NCBI GenBank assembly: GCA_963969595.1
Contig: OZ018418.1
Location: forward strand, 8,623,001-8,687,000
Length of the DNA stretch: 64,000 bases
Origin: Neckera pumila
Lineage: Eukaryota; Streptophyta; Bryopsida; Hypnales; Neckeraceae
Direction of reading: 5' to 3'
Numbering within the stretch: position 1 is the first letter of the stretch; every line of letters starts with the position of its first letter. Below the pieces are notes generated by a model. It did no database searches. It was not told the origin of the DNA and saw only the letters and a list, made by a program, of their open reading frames with translations. The position numbers were made by a program, and so were the translations under genes. Positions 24,176-34,794 of the stretch are shown here, piece after piece.

Positions 24176-25373
24176 TGCCCCCCCCAGTAATATGTGGTAC
24201 TCTCCCTAAATTCTTTGGCTTATTTTTAGACCCTAAAGGACGTCCCCTTTTTCGTCGAATTTGAGAGACGTTCGCCGGTGTATTATCTGGTAGTATTCGT
24301 GCTGGAGTGTATTGGACTTGGGTGTAGGGGGTTTTTACAATATCAGGTGTGTCAGCAAAAGCATCAGGTAGCTTGTGAGCAAGTTCTCGCAGCCTCAGTA
24401 TTCGTTGCACTTCCCCATCGCAGCGATAATCTGGGCTGTCGTCAATTGTCGCTGTATGCCAATTAATGTCTAAAACCGTGGCAGGCAGCTGTTCTTTGAT
24501 TTCCATGAATGGAAAATGTTGTTCATCAAAATGGCAGTCTAGAAACCTTGCCCAAAATAGGTCTCCAGTTTTTGGTTCTATATACTTTATCAGGGAATTA
24601 CCTACGTTCCCAACGTAGATACCCTGCTTCCTCTGAGGTCCGAACTTTTTCCTTTTCGTGGGGTCAAGCGGCACCTCAACAGAACATCCGAATTTCCTTA
24701 AATGTTTTATATCCGGTGCATTTCCCGTCGCTAACTGATGTGGACTCATCTTATTTCCTGCAGATGGGCGGTATCTAATGAGATCAGCAGCATGCATTAC
24801 TGCGTGGCCCCAGGCCGTTAAAGGTAAGTTGGACTTGAGTAGCAGAGGACGAGCTATCCATTGTATTCTCCGAATTAAGCTTTCGGCGAGTCCATTCTGA
24901 AAATGGACTTCTGGTAGTGCTACTTCAAGTGTTATACCTTGTGCTGTGCAGTAATTTTGGAATGTTTTAGACGTAAACTCACCTGCCCCATCAACTCGAA
25001 TGTCCCTGATACTATTATCTGGAAATCTAACTTGCATCCTGATTAACTGTATCAACATCTTCGCGAAAGCGTGATTCCTTGTTGACAACAGGTTGACCTC
25101 ACTCCACCTTGAGGTGGAGTCTATCATCACCATAAAGTACCTAAATGGTCCTGATGGTGGTGATATCGGGCCACATATGTCAACCTGAATGCGATTGAGG
25201 AAAGGTTTGAGCTCTTTATCTTTTATTTCTTTTGCTGGACGTAGTATGAGTTTGCCCCGAGAGCATGCCAGGCATGACTCGGGTAGCCTTGATGAATTTT
25301 GATGTTTCCCGCTGTCGATTTTAATATATTTTGCAGCATTCTCATTGAGGGATGACCCAGGCGGTCGTGCCAA
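24126..25373 (-). CDS. Copia integrase
   Basis: Inserts element DNA into the chromosome. The frame holds the second half of the zinc-binding region (SCLACSRGK), the catalytic core with D in IQVDICGP, D in IRVDGAGEF and E in FQNGLAESL, then the GKNKMSPHQL-type region and a basic tail (RRKRGRPLGSKNKPK). Its first 20 or so codons are out of frame with the protein: the true join to the preceding frame is at the T4 run 25297-25300, where one base appears to be missing. The frame ends after the C8 run at 24178. Confidence 0.9.
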   Translation of the reverse strand: MARPPGSSLNENAAKYIKIDSGKHQNSSRLPESCLACSRGKLILRPAKEIKDKELKPFLNRIQVDICGPISPPSGPFRYFMVMIDSTSRWSEVNLLSTRNHAFAKMLIQLIRMQVRFPDNSIRDIRVDGAGEFTSKTFQNYCTAQGITLEVALPEVHFQNGLAESLIRRIQWIARPLLLKSNLPLTAWGHAVMHAADLIRYRPSAGNKMSPHQLATGNAPDIKHLRKFGCSVEVPLDPTKRKKFGPQRKQGIYVGNVGNSLIKYIEPKTGDLFWARFLDCHFDEQHFPFMEIKEQLPATVLDINWHTATIDDSPDYRCDGEVQRILRLRELAHKLPDAFADTPDIVKTPYTQVQYTPARILPDNTPANVSQIRRKRGRPLGSKNKPKNLGRVPHITGGGIAGDRGSNTRSKGSSN

Positions 25374-26506
25374 AGTCTGCCATTATCAGTGATCTCTCCT
25401 GTAAGTGCAATAAACTCGTTGGTTGCTATTTCAAATTCGATAAGGCCATTGTCAGTATAATAAAACTTCTCTGCACAATTTCCATGTTCGTTTGTAAGGG
25501 TCTTGAACCTTTCCCCTGTCGTGAATATGTGTGTGTTGATCTCATAGCCACTGTTAAACACATCATTCTCGCATAAAACTTGTCTTCTTGCCGTCGGAAT
25601 AAGAAGAGCTCTTTCAGCATAGATGCGAGTGCCTCCAGGTAAAATAAACGTAGCTGGTCCTGATCCACGTACAATGAGATTTAAACCACTCATCGAGGCT
25701 ATCTTATAGTTTTCACGCTGCATCTTCGTGAAGTATTTGGCACTTTTGACGACTGTAATTGTCGCTCCTGAATCAAGTAGCATCATTGATCTATTTGTCC
25801 GCTGTTGCTGTTCAAATACTGCATTTGTCTCCTCAACGCGAACCTGGTCCAAATAATTATATTCATCTTCGTTTTCAGTACGTTGCTTTTGATTTTTGTT
25901 CTTGTCATTACTGATTTTCTTAGTGCCTCTCCAGGGTGACAAATTATTTTCTCTTCGGTATTTATCAACAACGTCCTTTGGTGTTTGACAATCTCGTGCG
26001 AAGTGACGTTTCTTGCCACATCTGAAACACTTCCCAAAGGTTTTTGATTTACTCTTCCTTATATTATCCTCATCTTTCTTACCAGGGGTCGCGGATCTCC
26101 GAGCCCTCTTCTCTTGTCGTTTCCACGGTTTTCTTCTTCTGTTTGGATCCTGCTGCTTTTCTCTTGTGTAATTCAATTCTGGGGTCGCTATAGTCCCAGC
26201 AGGTCTTTGTTTTGCCAATTCTTTTGCAACATTGTTGAATTTCTCATTCTCAGCCAGGTAAATGAATAGGTCTCTTGAGTTCTTATATTCTCTTGCTAGC
26301 AATGACTCTCGAAGTCCCATCCTTTCGGGTCCCATTGTCGATAATGTCTTGAATATTATGTCTTCTTCTGTTACTGGCCTCTTACAATATGCTAGCTTTG
26401 CTGTCAGTTTAAATAGCGCTGCTTTATAATCATCAAGTAGGTCAAAATCCATATGACAAAGACTTAACCATGCTTGCCATGTTTCAGGATATGTAATTTC
26501 ACGCAT
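25223..26506 (-). CDS. Copia Gag C-part, protease and pre-integrase
   Basis: Read in order: the Gag helical domain (PETWQAWLSL, LTAKLAY), a basic stretch, the zinc knuckle CFRCGKKRHFARDC (CX2CX4HX4C) that binds element RNA, the aspartic protease active site LLDSGATITVV, and the GAG-pre-integrase HHCC start LWHDRLGHPSMRML. The frame continues directly upstream without a shift into the first Gag piece, separated only by a TAG. The last 25 or so residues follow the frameshift at 25297 and are not native. Confidence 0.9.
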   Translation of the reverse strand: MREITYPETWQAWLSLCHMDFDLLDDYKAALFKLTAKLAYCKRPVTEEDIIFKTLSTMGPERMGLRESLLAREYKNSRDLFIYLAENEKFNNVAKELAKQRPAGTIATPELNYTREKQQDPNRRRKPWKRQEKRARRSATPGKKDEDNIRKSKSKTFGKCFRCGKKRHFARDCQTPKDVVDKYRRENNLSPWRGTKKISNDKNKNQKQRTENEDEYNYLDQVRVEETNAVFEQQQRTNRSMMLLDSGATITVVKSAKYFTKMQRENYKIASMSGLNLIVRGSGPATFILPGGTRIYAERALLIPTARRQVLCENDVFNSGYEINTHIFTTGERFKTLTNEHGNCAEKFYYTDNGLIEFEIATNEFIALTGEITDNGRLWHDRLGHPSMRMLQNILKSTAGNIKIHQGYPSHAWHALGANSYYVQQKK

Positions 26507-26533
26507 GGCTTCAAAACGGGATTGAATCTCTTC

Positions 26534-26872
26534 CTAGAGGTCGCAAGGTGTATCATGATGATACATTTGAAGGGCTAGATCGTCTTTGAGTCTTAGACGG
26601 ATTGCTAAGGTAGCTGTGTCTTTCTGCATTCGATCATAATCTGCTTCGGACTTTCCAAAAATCAATGTGGGATCTTCTTCCTTTGCCTTCCTCCGTCTTT
26701 CTACTTCAGCCGGTGTCGGTGGGCGAGTTGTTATACCCTCTAAGCCTTTACTAGAAAGGTATTGACGCATATTCGTCATCCACATTATGTAATTTGTCCC
26801 GTCCTCTTCCAATGGTTTGAAACCTGGTTCTGCAGGTATTCTTGGATAGACAGATTCTGTTTGTAAGGCCAT
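26534..26872 (-). CDS. Copia Gag N-terminal piece, ends at an in-frame TAG
   Basis: Starts at ATG 26872, about 70 bp inside the 5' LTR, and reads FKPLEEDGTNYIMWMTNMRQYL, the usual Copia Gag opening (L.G.NY..W...M). After 112 codons a TAG at 26534-26536 interrupts it; the same frame then continues as EEIQSRFEAM into the next Gag piece. A point change from CAG is the simplest explanation. Programmed readthrough inside Gag would be odd. Confidence 0.85.
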   Translation of the reverse strand: MALQTESVYPRIPAEPGFKPLEEDGTNYIMWMTNMRQYLSSKGLEGITTRPPTPAEVERRRKAKEEDPTLIFGKSEADYDRMQKDTATLAIRLRLKDDLALQMYHHDTPCDL

Positions 26873-26924
26873 CGACGCTCCTTGTTTTTAAATTTCGTTC
26901 AAAACTTCTCTTTTCGCTCTGCGG

Positions 26925-26942
26925 CGAGCAGTGCTGATAACG
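26925..26942 (-). other. Copia primer-binding-site region
   Basis: Directly after the 5' LTR the coding strand reads CGTTATCAGCACTGC. This only partly fits the common initiator-tRNA site TGGTATCAGAGC (7 of 10 over the best overlap). Its complement GTGCTGATAACG looks like the anticodon arm of a tRNA-Ile, so priming from an internal tRNA fragment is possible. Confidence 0.4.
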
Positions 26943-27216
26943 TGACAGTACGTTTTCACTCGGACTCCATCTCTCGATAAGAGATGAAGCTGCCTACGTA
27001 CCTCAGGCTCAAAATCACATTATCTCTGAATAGCCTAAGGATCAGAGTGATGATACGTAGTTCTGGCTGAGAAGCAACGCGACTCCTCAGAACCTCAACC
27101 TTTAAGAGGTACAACCTTAACCTTGAAGAGGTACGAACTAGTGGTATGAAACGGCAGTATACTGACCGTATACGCATACGTAGCCAAGCTACCTGACCAT
27201 TGACCAGGTCTCGACA
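26943..27216 (-). repeat. 5' LTR of the Copia element
   Basis: 274 bp and, by direct reading, identical to the copy at 21833-22106. On the minus strand it begins TGTCGAGACC and ends ACTGTCA. Confidence 0.95.
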
Positions 27217-27221
27217 GCTTT
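27217..27221. other. Copia target-site duplication, right
   Basis: GCTTT, matching 21828-21832. Confidence 0.9.
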
Positions 27222-27310
27222 AGATTTGATTGGATTTTATTCTTACAAAATATCTTCCAAACGTTGTGGTTAGATTTGATTAGATTTGATTTCTACAAAA
27301 CATCTTCAAA
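27218..27310. repeat. Imperfect direct duplication, about 45 bp x2
   Basis: Two copies of TTAGATTTGATT followed by CTTACAAAATATCTTCC or CTACAAAACATCTTC. Confidence 0.4.
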
Positions 27311-27431
27311 AGAAAAGAAAACACTAGAAAGAAAAAGCCAACAAAAGAAAAGAAAGTGTTTGGACGGAAAAGTTTGGGATTTCTAAAAACCATTAAAAGA
27401 AATTATAAAAAAAACACGCAAAACATCAAAG

Positions 27432-27497
27432 ATGGAATTGGAGCATGCAGTCGACTAGTGGATGGCGTTGTACAACGAGGAAAGCACCAATGTTCAG
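27432..27497 (+). pseudogene. Orphan exon-like segment with internal TAG
   Basis: ATG at 27432 opens MELEHAVD, then a TAG, then WMALYNEESTNVQ up to CAG|GTCAGT, a good splice donor, at 27497/27498. It reads as a first exon of 22 codons with one nonsense codon. No further exons could be traced. Low confidence because it is so short. Confidence 0.25.
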
Positions 27498-27810
27498 GTC
27501 AGTAATTGATTATTTTTACTAAGAATTTTTGTATTCTTTCCAAGTTAGTAGATTAGACGTTAAATTTTTTGATTGTTTACTTAAAATTGGAATCATCATA
27601 GGAAATAAAGAAAAAACCCAATAGGAATTTTACAAAAGACTTTTAAAATCTACTATAGCCATTACAAAGGATTTACCACAATTGATAAAAAATTACTAAA
27701 ACTTACCCCTACAAGAAAAAGCCGTGAAAAGAGGAAGTTACCACAAGGAATCTTTTAGGAATCTTTTAGGGTTCTTAGATTACAAGATAAAATTAGAGGT
27801 AATTTAGAAT

Positions 27811-28610
27811 TTTAGGGTAAAAAAAAATTACGAAGGAATTTTGATGAACCGGACAATAGTCAAAATTCACTCGTAAACAACAATTATCCAGGAAGTCAAA
27901 AGTAAGAAGTTTTTACCTTCTTAAAACTTTAAAGCAAGGATTAAAAGATAAAAATATTGATCTCAAGAAATAAAAGTCAAAACTCCAAAATTATCCAATT
28001 AGCAAGAATTAATTGAGAGTTTATTACTAAAGATTAAAGGAATTATAGAAGGTAATTTATTCATTTAGGAACCAATTAGATATATTTTAGGAATATTAGA
28101 ATACGAGGTAAAAATAGAGATAATTTAGAATTTTAGAAAAAAAAAAATTATATAAGAATTTTGATGAACCGACACGGTCAAAATTCACTAGTAAATAATA
28201 ATTATCCAAGAAGTCAAAGGTTAGAACTTTAAGATAAAAAAAAATTACGGAAGAATTTTGATGAACCAGACAACGGTCAAAATTCACCAATAAATAACAA
28301 TAACCTAGGAAGTCAAAAGTTAGAACTTTAGGATAAAAAAAATTACGTAAGAATTTTGATGAACCAACACGGTCAAAATTCAACCATAAATAACATTTAA
28401 ACCAAAAAGTTGAAAGTTAGGAGTTTTTACCTTATTAAAAAATTAAAACCAAAGGTAAAAAGATAAAACATCAATCTCCAAAGATAACAGTGAAATTCCA
28501 AGTTAATTCCATTAGTAAAAAGTAGTTAAGAATTTAGCACATAGGTTAAAGGGATTTACAAAAGATCATTAAAGTTAAACTTCATCCATTATTATTTGCT
28601 AGAGAGATAC
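27811..28610. repeat. Tandem repeat of 97-99 bp inside a larger duplication
   Basis: Copies starting near 27836, 28156, 28253 and 28352 share GAATTTTGATGAACC, then GGTCAAAATTC, AAATAAC and GAAGTCAAAAG. Each carries an inverted pair GAATTTTGA/TCAAAATTC. The DNA after the first copy (GTTTTTACCTTCTTAAAA) recurs after the last copy (GTTTTTACCTTATTAAAA), so a segment of about 0.5 kb was also duplicated. The minus frame at 28096-28383 is a translation of this repeat. Confidence 0.7.
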
Positions 28611-28882
28611 GTCAAATTGAGAATTATTTATCATTTCGGAAAGGATAAAACAAACCCTATATATTAAGCTATTTTTTCCATCTTGTTTGACTAACAACCA
28701 TTGGACCTCAATTTTGGCAATTAAAGTAAAAACTGACCGCCAATACTAACATGTGGTTCATTTTGGTTATTGTTGGATAAGTATTAACAAGTAAACAATT
28801 AGGAGTAGGAACACAACAAGATCCATTGCTTGGAAGGCTCACCTGGATTACACATTGTTAGACACCCCTTAGCAATTTGACT

Positions 28883-30297
28883 TCAAAATAAAGCACCCAC
28901 AGTGATAAATAATAAATATGACAACTGAAGGGTGGCGCATGCAGAAGGGACACATGTTAGTAAAAAGGATATATGAAGAGGATTTTCAACATTGAATCTT
29001 ACCTTCCTAGTGATGGGATCTTCTTTTATAGTACAAAAATTCAAATCTAAGTCAAAGTATTGATCCCTGAATTGCACTCGTACAACAAAACAAGCCACAA
29101 AGCAGTTAAAACAAAGGTATTCTAAGTCAGCACATCATACTATAATACCTTGCCAGTGTAATGTTGCAATTCTAACATCATATTCATTAAAATGAGAGTT
29201 TATCCGTGAAATAGGAGCAGTAAGGCTAAATTTTTGAATAAAAATGGACCTTGTCTTTAAAAACTAATAAACCAAAAAGAAGAAGACCTACAAAATTGAA
29301 GGAATGCTAAAGACATGGATAAGAAGCCCATATTTATTATCAGAAGATCATGTATTTATAATAACTTTTTGTTTTTTCTATGCAAAATTGTAAGGTAATT
29401 CTCTTTGATCCACACATAAGATCAAAGTAATGTATGTATCTATCGTGAGTGAGATTCACTCCAGCATTGAATACTATAAAATATCTAACAATGCTATCAT
29501 ATACTATTTATAGACACCCAATCTACAATGATATGAACAACCATCATACATATGTGTGATTAAACTTCAAAGCAGCTCCATAGCCTTCAAAATTGCAGGC
29601 CCTTGACTATATCCAATATGTTTTGTCTTGTACTCCTGAAGCCTCTAATGGCATTGCAATTCTAGAAACTTTTAATCCCACATGTCAAGAGAAGGCAGAG
29701 TGCAATGACCTTTTGGTACTCCATTGTGTGTCTTGGTCTTTTGCACACCTCTAAACAAGAGATATTAACGTGGGAGCACTATTTGACAATAAAGAGCCCC
29801 CATTCGTATGTGAAGAGATCCAACCAAGACTATAGATATTATCACAAGAGTGGATATTGGATCTTTGGTGTCCTTGTAAAGCCTTCTTTGCGGTGCCTTG
29901 TCCGCGGCAGCCAGTAATAATCGTGAAGCAAGGGGGCCCCTGGTCCATGGAGGAGAAGGGGAGCATGAGGCTGGTGGATGTGAGATCCCATTTGGCGGAT
30001 TGTCCATCATTCCATCCTCCAAAGGCTTAGAAGAGAAGTCCATTGTTGAGTTTGTTGTTGTTGCCAAGCAAAGAAGTCTCCTCTACTCAAGATTTTGTAT
30101 TGCCATAGTTGAATATGGAATCCACCAATGTAGTGCATGGCAAGTGACCATCCTCATCAAGTAAAGTTAAGGTGTCCATACTCTTAATAAAATTATCAGT
30201 TAGAACATTTTCAAGAAGCACATGCAATGCGTTTTACAACTACAAACACTACCCATCAACACAAATATACTTCTAAAAGGATATAATAACAAACAAA
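28883..30297 (-). pseudogene. Exon-like remnants, minus strand
   Basis: 28883-29098 contains VQFRDQYFDLDLNFCTIKE and reaches AAG|GTAAGA, a good donor, at about 29010. 29765-30067 is a proline-rich frame. They may be 3' exons of the decayed gene that lies just upstream on this strand, but no family is recognised. Confidence 0.25.
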
Positions 30298-30689
30298 TTA
30301 GCTGTAGAGGCTGTAAAACCAAGGAAGTAGGACATCATGGAGAAACGTGTCTTTTGGACCACTTCCCCTATTTGACCAAGATTCAAGAAAAATGACATTC
30401 TTTGCCTTGTTGAGAATTTGCTTAGTGGGATTGTCGTCCATGATTATGGCATTCAAAAAAGTGAATTTATCTCGGAAGCCACTAAATACGCTCTCCAAAT
30501 TCTTAAAAAACAAATCCTTATTCATGCTTGATTCTCTATAGATTACAGTTTTTTTTTATCTATCCTTGCACCCAAGTGTCTTATTGGAGTCTTGCCCAAG
30601 AATGACTACCAGCAGATCTAGTCCTTTGAAGAGATACAACATCACCTCTACAATGGTAGACTTCTTCATACTAAAATGGAAGCTATTTT

Positions 30690-32724
30690 CACTAGTAGAA
30701 AAAGGGCTGTAAATAACTAGCTAGAAATGATTGGATTTGAGTTATTCAGGACAAGGTTGACTGCTGAATGACTGAATGGGCCATTCGAGGGCTGAAGTCA
30801 TTGTAGACAAGTTGTTTGGGACTTTTTAGTCATTCCGGACATGGGTGTCAGAAAAACATCCATTACCTCTAAAAAAAGTTCATCACCTTGAAAATCTGAT
30901 GTCGTTTAAGACTTGGATGACTAAAGGGTCATGCCACGTCAGCAAATGGGTTTGGGAAGGGCGTAGAGCAGTTTAGTGATGCATAGAATGACTACGTTGC
31001 GACTGCTTGGCGCAACTTGGCCAACACTATGAAGTCATGTATTAGTCATATCTAAATCAAAGAAGTCATTTATTAATCACTTTTTAGACTTTGAGAAGTC
31101 ATTTGAAAGTCATTTTGGAAGTTTTGTGGGGACCGCTGAGCATGGTGTGTCAACGTATGATTGATAGTGGATTAGAGTTTGGGGCGCAATTTTTGAAAAA
31201 ATATGAATGTTTTGCTTAGTTATAAGAGAGTCATGCCATAGTCATTTCTTATACAAAGTGGGTTTAAGCAGGGTTATTTTTTTAGGGGGGTATTGCAAAA
31301 GAAGGTGGAACCTAGTCATTTTGTAATGCTCTTTTAGTCGATTTAGTGCTTCAGCCTTCAGTGGTTATGAAGAATGACTGCAAAGGTCAATTCATAGTCA
31401 TTCTGGGTTTTTTTCCATATGCACAAAATCTACGCAATAATGTCTGATGCTTTTGGAGTCTTTGTCACTATATTGGGACAACCAACAAATGAAAAATACA
31501 GCACAACAATTTTCCTATAAAACTATAGAATATATAGAATAGCAACAAAATTGCAAGACAACAAGACTACAGAATAACAACAAGACTGCAAAACAACAAC
31601 AAAACAACAGATCAACCAAACTAAATAGCAACAAAACAAAACAACAAAACAACAACACTACAAAACAATAAAACAACAACACTACAAAACAATAAAACAA
31701 GAACTAGAACAAAATAATAACATAATAACACAAGAAAACAACAACATAAGAAAACAACACAACAAAATGAAGAGTGTGAACTTACCCATCACTTAAGAAA
31801 ACTGGAGCCAAAGTAAGAGGAGAATATGAGAAGATATTTATAAGGAAGAAGGAAGGAGAAGAGGTGGTGGCAGCTGACCTAAAATGAAGTGGCTACCCTA
31901 AAATCTAAACCGTCCATTTGTTGTTGAGATTCAATCTCAGTTGTCTATTTTTTGCCAAGATGCAAAAGTGGCAGCTGACCTAATATATGACGGCTGACCT
32001 AATATTTGGCGGCTATTCTAAAATCTAAACCATCCATTTGTTGCTAAGATTCAATCTCAACTGTCCATTTTTGCCAAGATGCAAGATTTCACCCATTCAT
32101 CTAAGCCATTCAAAAAAGAAGCAATCTGATTCGTCCATCTAATCCATCCATCTGGTTTGTCCATTTCAATTGTCCATCTCATCTAATGATCTTCAAGTGC
32201 CTTTGTTTTGACAAAATGACTTGTGAATGACTACACAACAGTGATTTTGCAGCCACACAGTTCTGCTCTAATGACTAGTAAAGAACTGCTTGGAACCGGC
32301 ACAGTCATAAAAGGAATGACTGCACCCATGTTTGGAGATGAATCGAAGTCTCAATCCCTTGATTATAATTACCCACCCCCAAAAAAAATTTAAAATTACA
32401 CGCTCTAAACTGCCTAAGGGAAAATTGAGTCATCTGCGAGTCATTTATCGATGAAAGACCAAGCTTTGCTCCTGACAAATGACTGATCCCGTGCTACGAG
32501 ATCTTTCCGTCTCGGAGTCTTCAACAAAACATGTTCATTGCCTCCTGTTGGGGCCAGATTTCATCCCGCTGCCATCTACTTGCATGTTGAATGACTAAAT
32601 AATGACTTTGCACCCAACGCCTACAGGTTGCAAACCGAATCCTGGTCTTTATAGTCACTAGTCAATCACGGTGGACAACTAGTCATTGAATGAGTGGTTA
32701 CATATCCCTGTTTTTCTACTAGTG
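30690..32724. mobile_element. Non-autonomous CACTA-like transposon (2,035 bp)
   Basis: Ends are CACTAGTAGAAAAAGGG (left) and, reverse-complemented, CACTAGTAGAAAAACAGGG (right). CACTA termini with a 3-bp duplication (TTT left, CTT right, one mismatch) fit the CACTA/EnSpm class. The subterminal DNA on both sides is crowded with AGTCATT/AATGACT, roughly 25 copies in either orientation, as expected for transposase-binding subterminal repeats. There is no transposase gene. The middle (31500-31770) is an AAC/AACA-rich block. Confidence 0.8.
31500..31770. repeat. Low-complexity AACA-rich block
   Basis: Runs of ACAACA, AACAAC and TACAAAACAATAA inside the CACTA-like element. The Phe/Leu/Val/Cys-rich minus frame here is an artefact. 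Confidence 0.7.
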
Positions 32725-32986
32725 CTTGTTCTCATGGAGAAATTTAGAGCACTGTGGATGCAAGTACACTAGCTTTGGTCCCACAGTGGCAAGATTGGTA
32801 GTCAAGTGTGGTTGAATGGTGTCAGCAATGTATTTGGATTAGCCCTTTTGACTTCAAATCTTCACAAATATATAATCTTCCATTGAGGTCCAGGACAATG
32901 TTGACCCACTTGTCTAACACCCTAGACTTCAATGGAGACTTGATCTCTTCCAAAGCTCCTCCAAGATCACATGGAAGACCGGATTC

Positions 32987-33799
32987 CTGCTAAAGTTCAA
33001 ATACTACTAGCAACAAGCAAGCATGTTACAAAACTATGACATTGGTATACATAGACATAGTGAAGTATTCACTGCTCCTTATTGCCTTCTATTATGGAAT
33101 GGTCTAATGCTTTAGAAAGAGAAGGACGCTCAAATGAGCCCAAAGAGATTTGTATGGAGACCATACATTACTTTCAAGAAATCCAAAGATGGCTGAGATC
33201 AAAATACAACAACAAATGATACAGAGTTCTTTACAAAATTCATGAATTGGTTGTCACAAAAAGAATATGTGATTTAAACATTGGGAATGAAAGACACCTT
33301 TACCATAAAAATACAAGACATAAGACTGAGACTAGTACTAATATATTTGAAATAGAATAATGCATTTCCGGAATTGAAATTTGGTATGCTTGATTAAGAT
33401 TGCGTATAAATTGAGTATTAATTTTGCAAGATAAGAAATTCCAATATTTCTCTACACTATGCAAACAAAATTTGAATGGCACAATAGACAATTTGTAAAT
33501 GAACTGTACCCTACTATACAACGTCTACATCAATCAAAAATGCAATGCGGTAATAGTAAACAGGTACCAATTTATGACTTCCGTACAACAAAAATGGAAA
33601 TTTTGTGGTATAGAAAGTTTGAGATGTGGAGGCAAAAGCAGGTTTAAACAATTCTTGAGCAAAAATGGCTATTTTTGCAATGGATCATGTAGTAAAGGGA
33701 GTCAATACTCAACTCTACTATTTTCTATGGGCAATGCAATATTGGTTGTTTTTTCGTATTGGCATTCTATGTTTTGCGCCTGCATCTAGTCGTGTAAGA
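32987..33799. other. No supported gene
   Basis: Two overlapping plus frames of 62 and 96 codons occur at 33459-33789 without motifs. Nothing else seen. Confidence 0.35.
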
Positions 33800-34420
33800 G
33801 TAAAGATCATAATTTCAAGTCCTGCCCTTGCCGGCAAAGATTGACACCTCTAAACCATGAAATCGACTGAGAAGCCAATTGCTAGTGACCACTGAGTCAT
33901 ACCATAGTTGCCTCCGAGTGAGCCCCGCCCACAAGCTTCCAATGCACGGTAGTCATATTTGACTAAGGCATAACTCTTTTATTGGGCACAATCGCAATTC
34001 AATAAGGTAGCATTATTGTTGTCCAGCTCAATGCACAGCCGTATAAGGCAAAGCAGCAAAACTTCTAGAATATACACTCGGGCAACTTCGAAAGTCATTT
34101 TCCAGTCAAGATGTGGTAAAGCATAGTCACAATGTATAACAGCCGAGTATTCTAGAATGACTCTGGCCTCTACTTTGGATTTCCCACTTTCTCTGCCAAA
34201 ACCTTGATAATGTTCCAAATGGAAAGGAATAGATGACTATCAGAGTTCATCAAGCCTTCATCTCTAAGTCATAGTCACAACTGCAGAATGACTTGGGCAT
34301 TATGGATTGCCTAGAGGTGGTGCAATTATGGAAGCACTAGTTATTCCTAAGTCAAACTGGACATGCAGTCATTCTTTTGTAGTCGCAAATGTGCCCAATT
34401 TCTTGTGTAGTATCATAGTT
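33800..34420. repeat. Cluster of AGTCAT/ATGACT motifs
   Basis: About a dozen copies of AGTCAT or its complement occur here, the same word that fills the ends of the CACTA-like element 1 kb to the left. This may be the remains of a related element; no clear CACTA ends bound it. Confidence 0.35.
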
Positions 34421-34794
34421 TAAGTCAAATCAACTTGAACTTCACTAGATCTTTTGATATATATTATAAATTCAATCTTGAGTTCATTGGAATAGGATTG
34501 TAGATTATAAGAAGTTAAAGTTATTTGTAGGATTCTACAGTCATCAATTTTCCATGACAACAGTTCAACTTGCATTGAGTTGAATATTAGATTTTCTTCA
34601 GACACTAGCTTTTTAGTAAATACAATTCAACTTGATGCGAGTTGAATTCTTAGATCTCTATTGTAGCCTAAATAATAGAGTGTGAACAATAAGAATAATT
34701 TTTTTTTCTACTAGAGTCTTTGAATCGTTCAAAATAGGATAAGGAAAAAACCAAAAATGGCACCCAAATCAAGGATACCTACTTTATAAAAAAA

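Larger units (their letters stand above)
21833..27216 (-). mobile_element. Complete Ty1/Copia LTR retrotransposon (5,384 bp)
   Basis: The element is bounded by two 274-bp LTRs that I find identical base for base, beginning TG and ending CA, with a GCTTT target duplication outside. Reading on the minus strand the order is LTR, primer-site region, Gag with zinc knuckle, protease, integrase, reverse transcriptase, RNase H, polypurine tract, LTR. Integrase before RT defines Copia. Identical LTRs imply very recent insertion. Yet the coding region carries one in-frame TAG (26534) and three frame changes, each at a homopolymer (T4 at 25297, C8 at 24178, A6 at 23842). As read, this copy is not autonomous, unless some of these are sequencing errors. 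Confidence 0.95.
30298..32986 (-). pseudogene. Decayed gene split by a CACTA-like element
   Basis: An exon starts after an AG acceptor at 32986 and reads ESGLPCDLGGALEEIKSPL and VNIVLDLNGRLYICEDL, with TGA, TAA and TGA codons inside. It runs to the CACTA-like insertion at 32724. On the other side of the insertion (30689 downward), when one 3-bp duplicate is dropped, the same frame continues as NSFHFSMKKSTIVEVMLYLF. A further block at 30525-30298 reads AIIMDDNPTKQIL and FLESWSNRGSGPKDTFLHD. Function unknown. The continuity of frame across the insertion is the main evidence that this was one gene. Confidence 0.5.

Noticed and set aside
31515..31700. Phe/Val/Leu/Cys-rich 61-codon frame
   Set aside because: Translation of an AACA-rich simple-sequence block inside the CACTA-like element.
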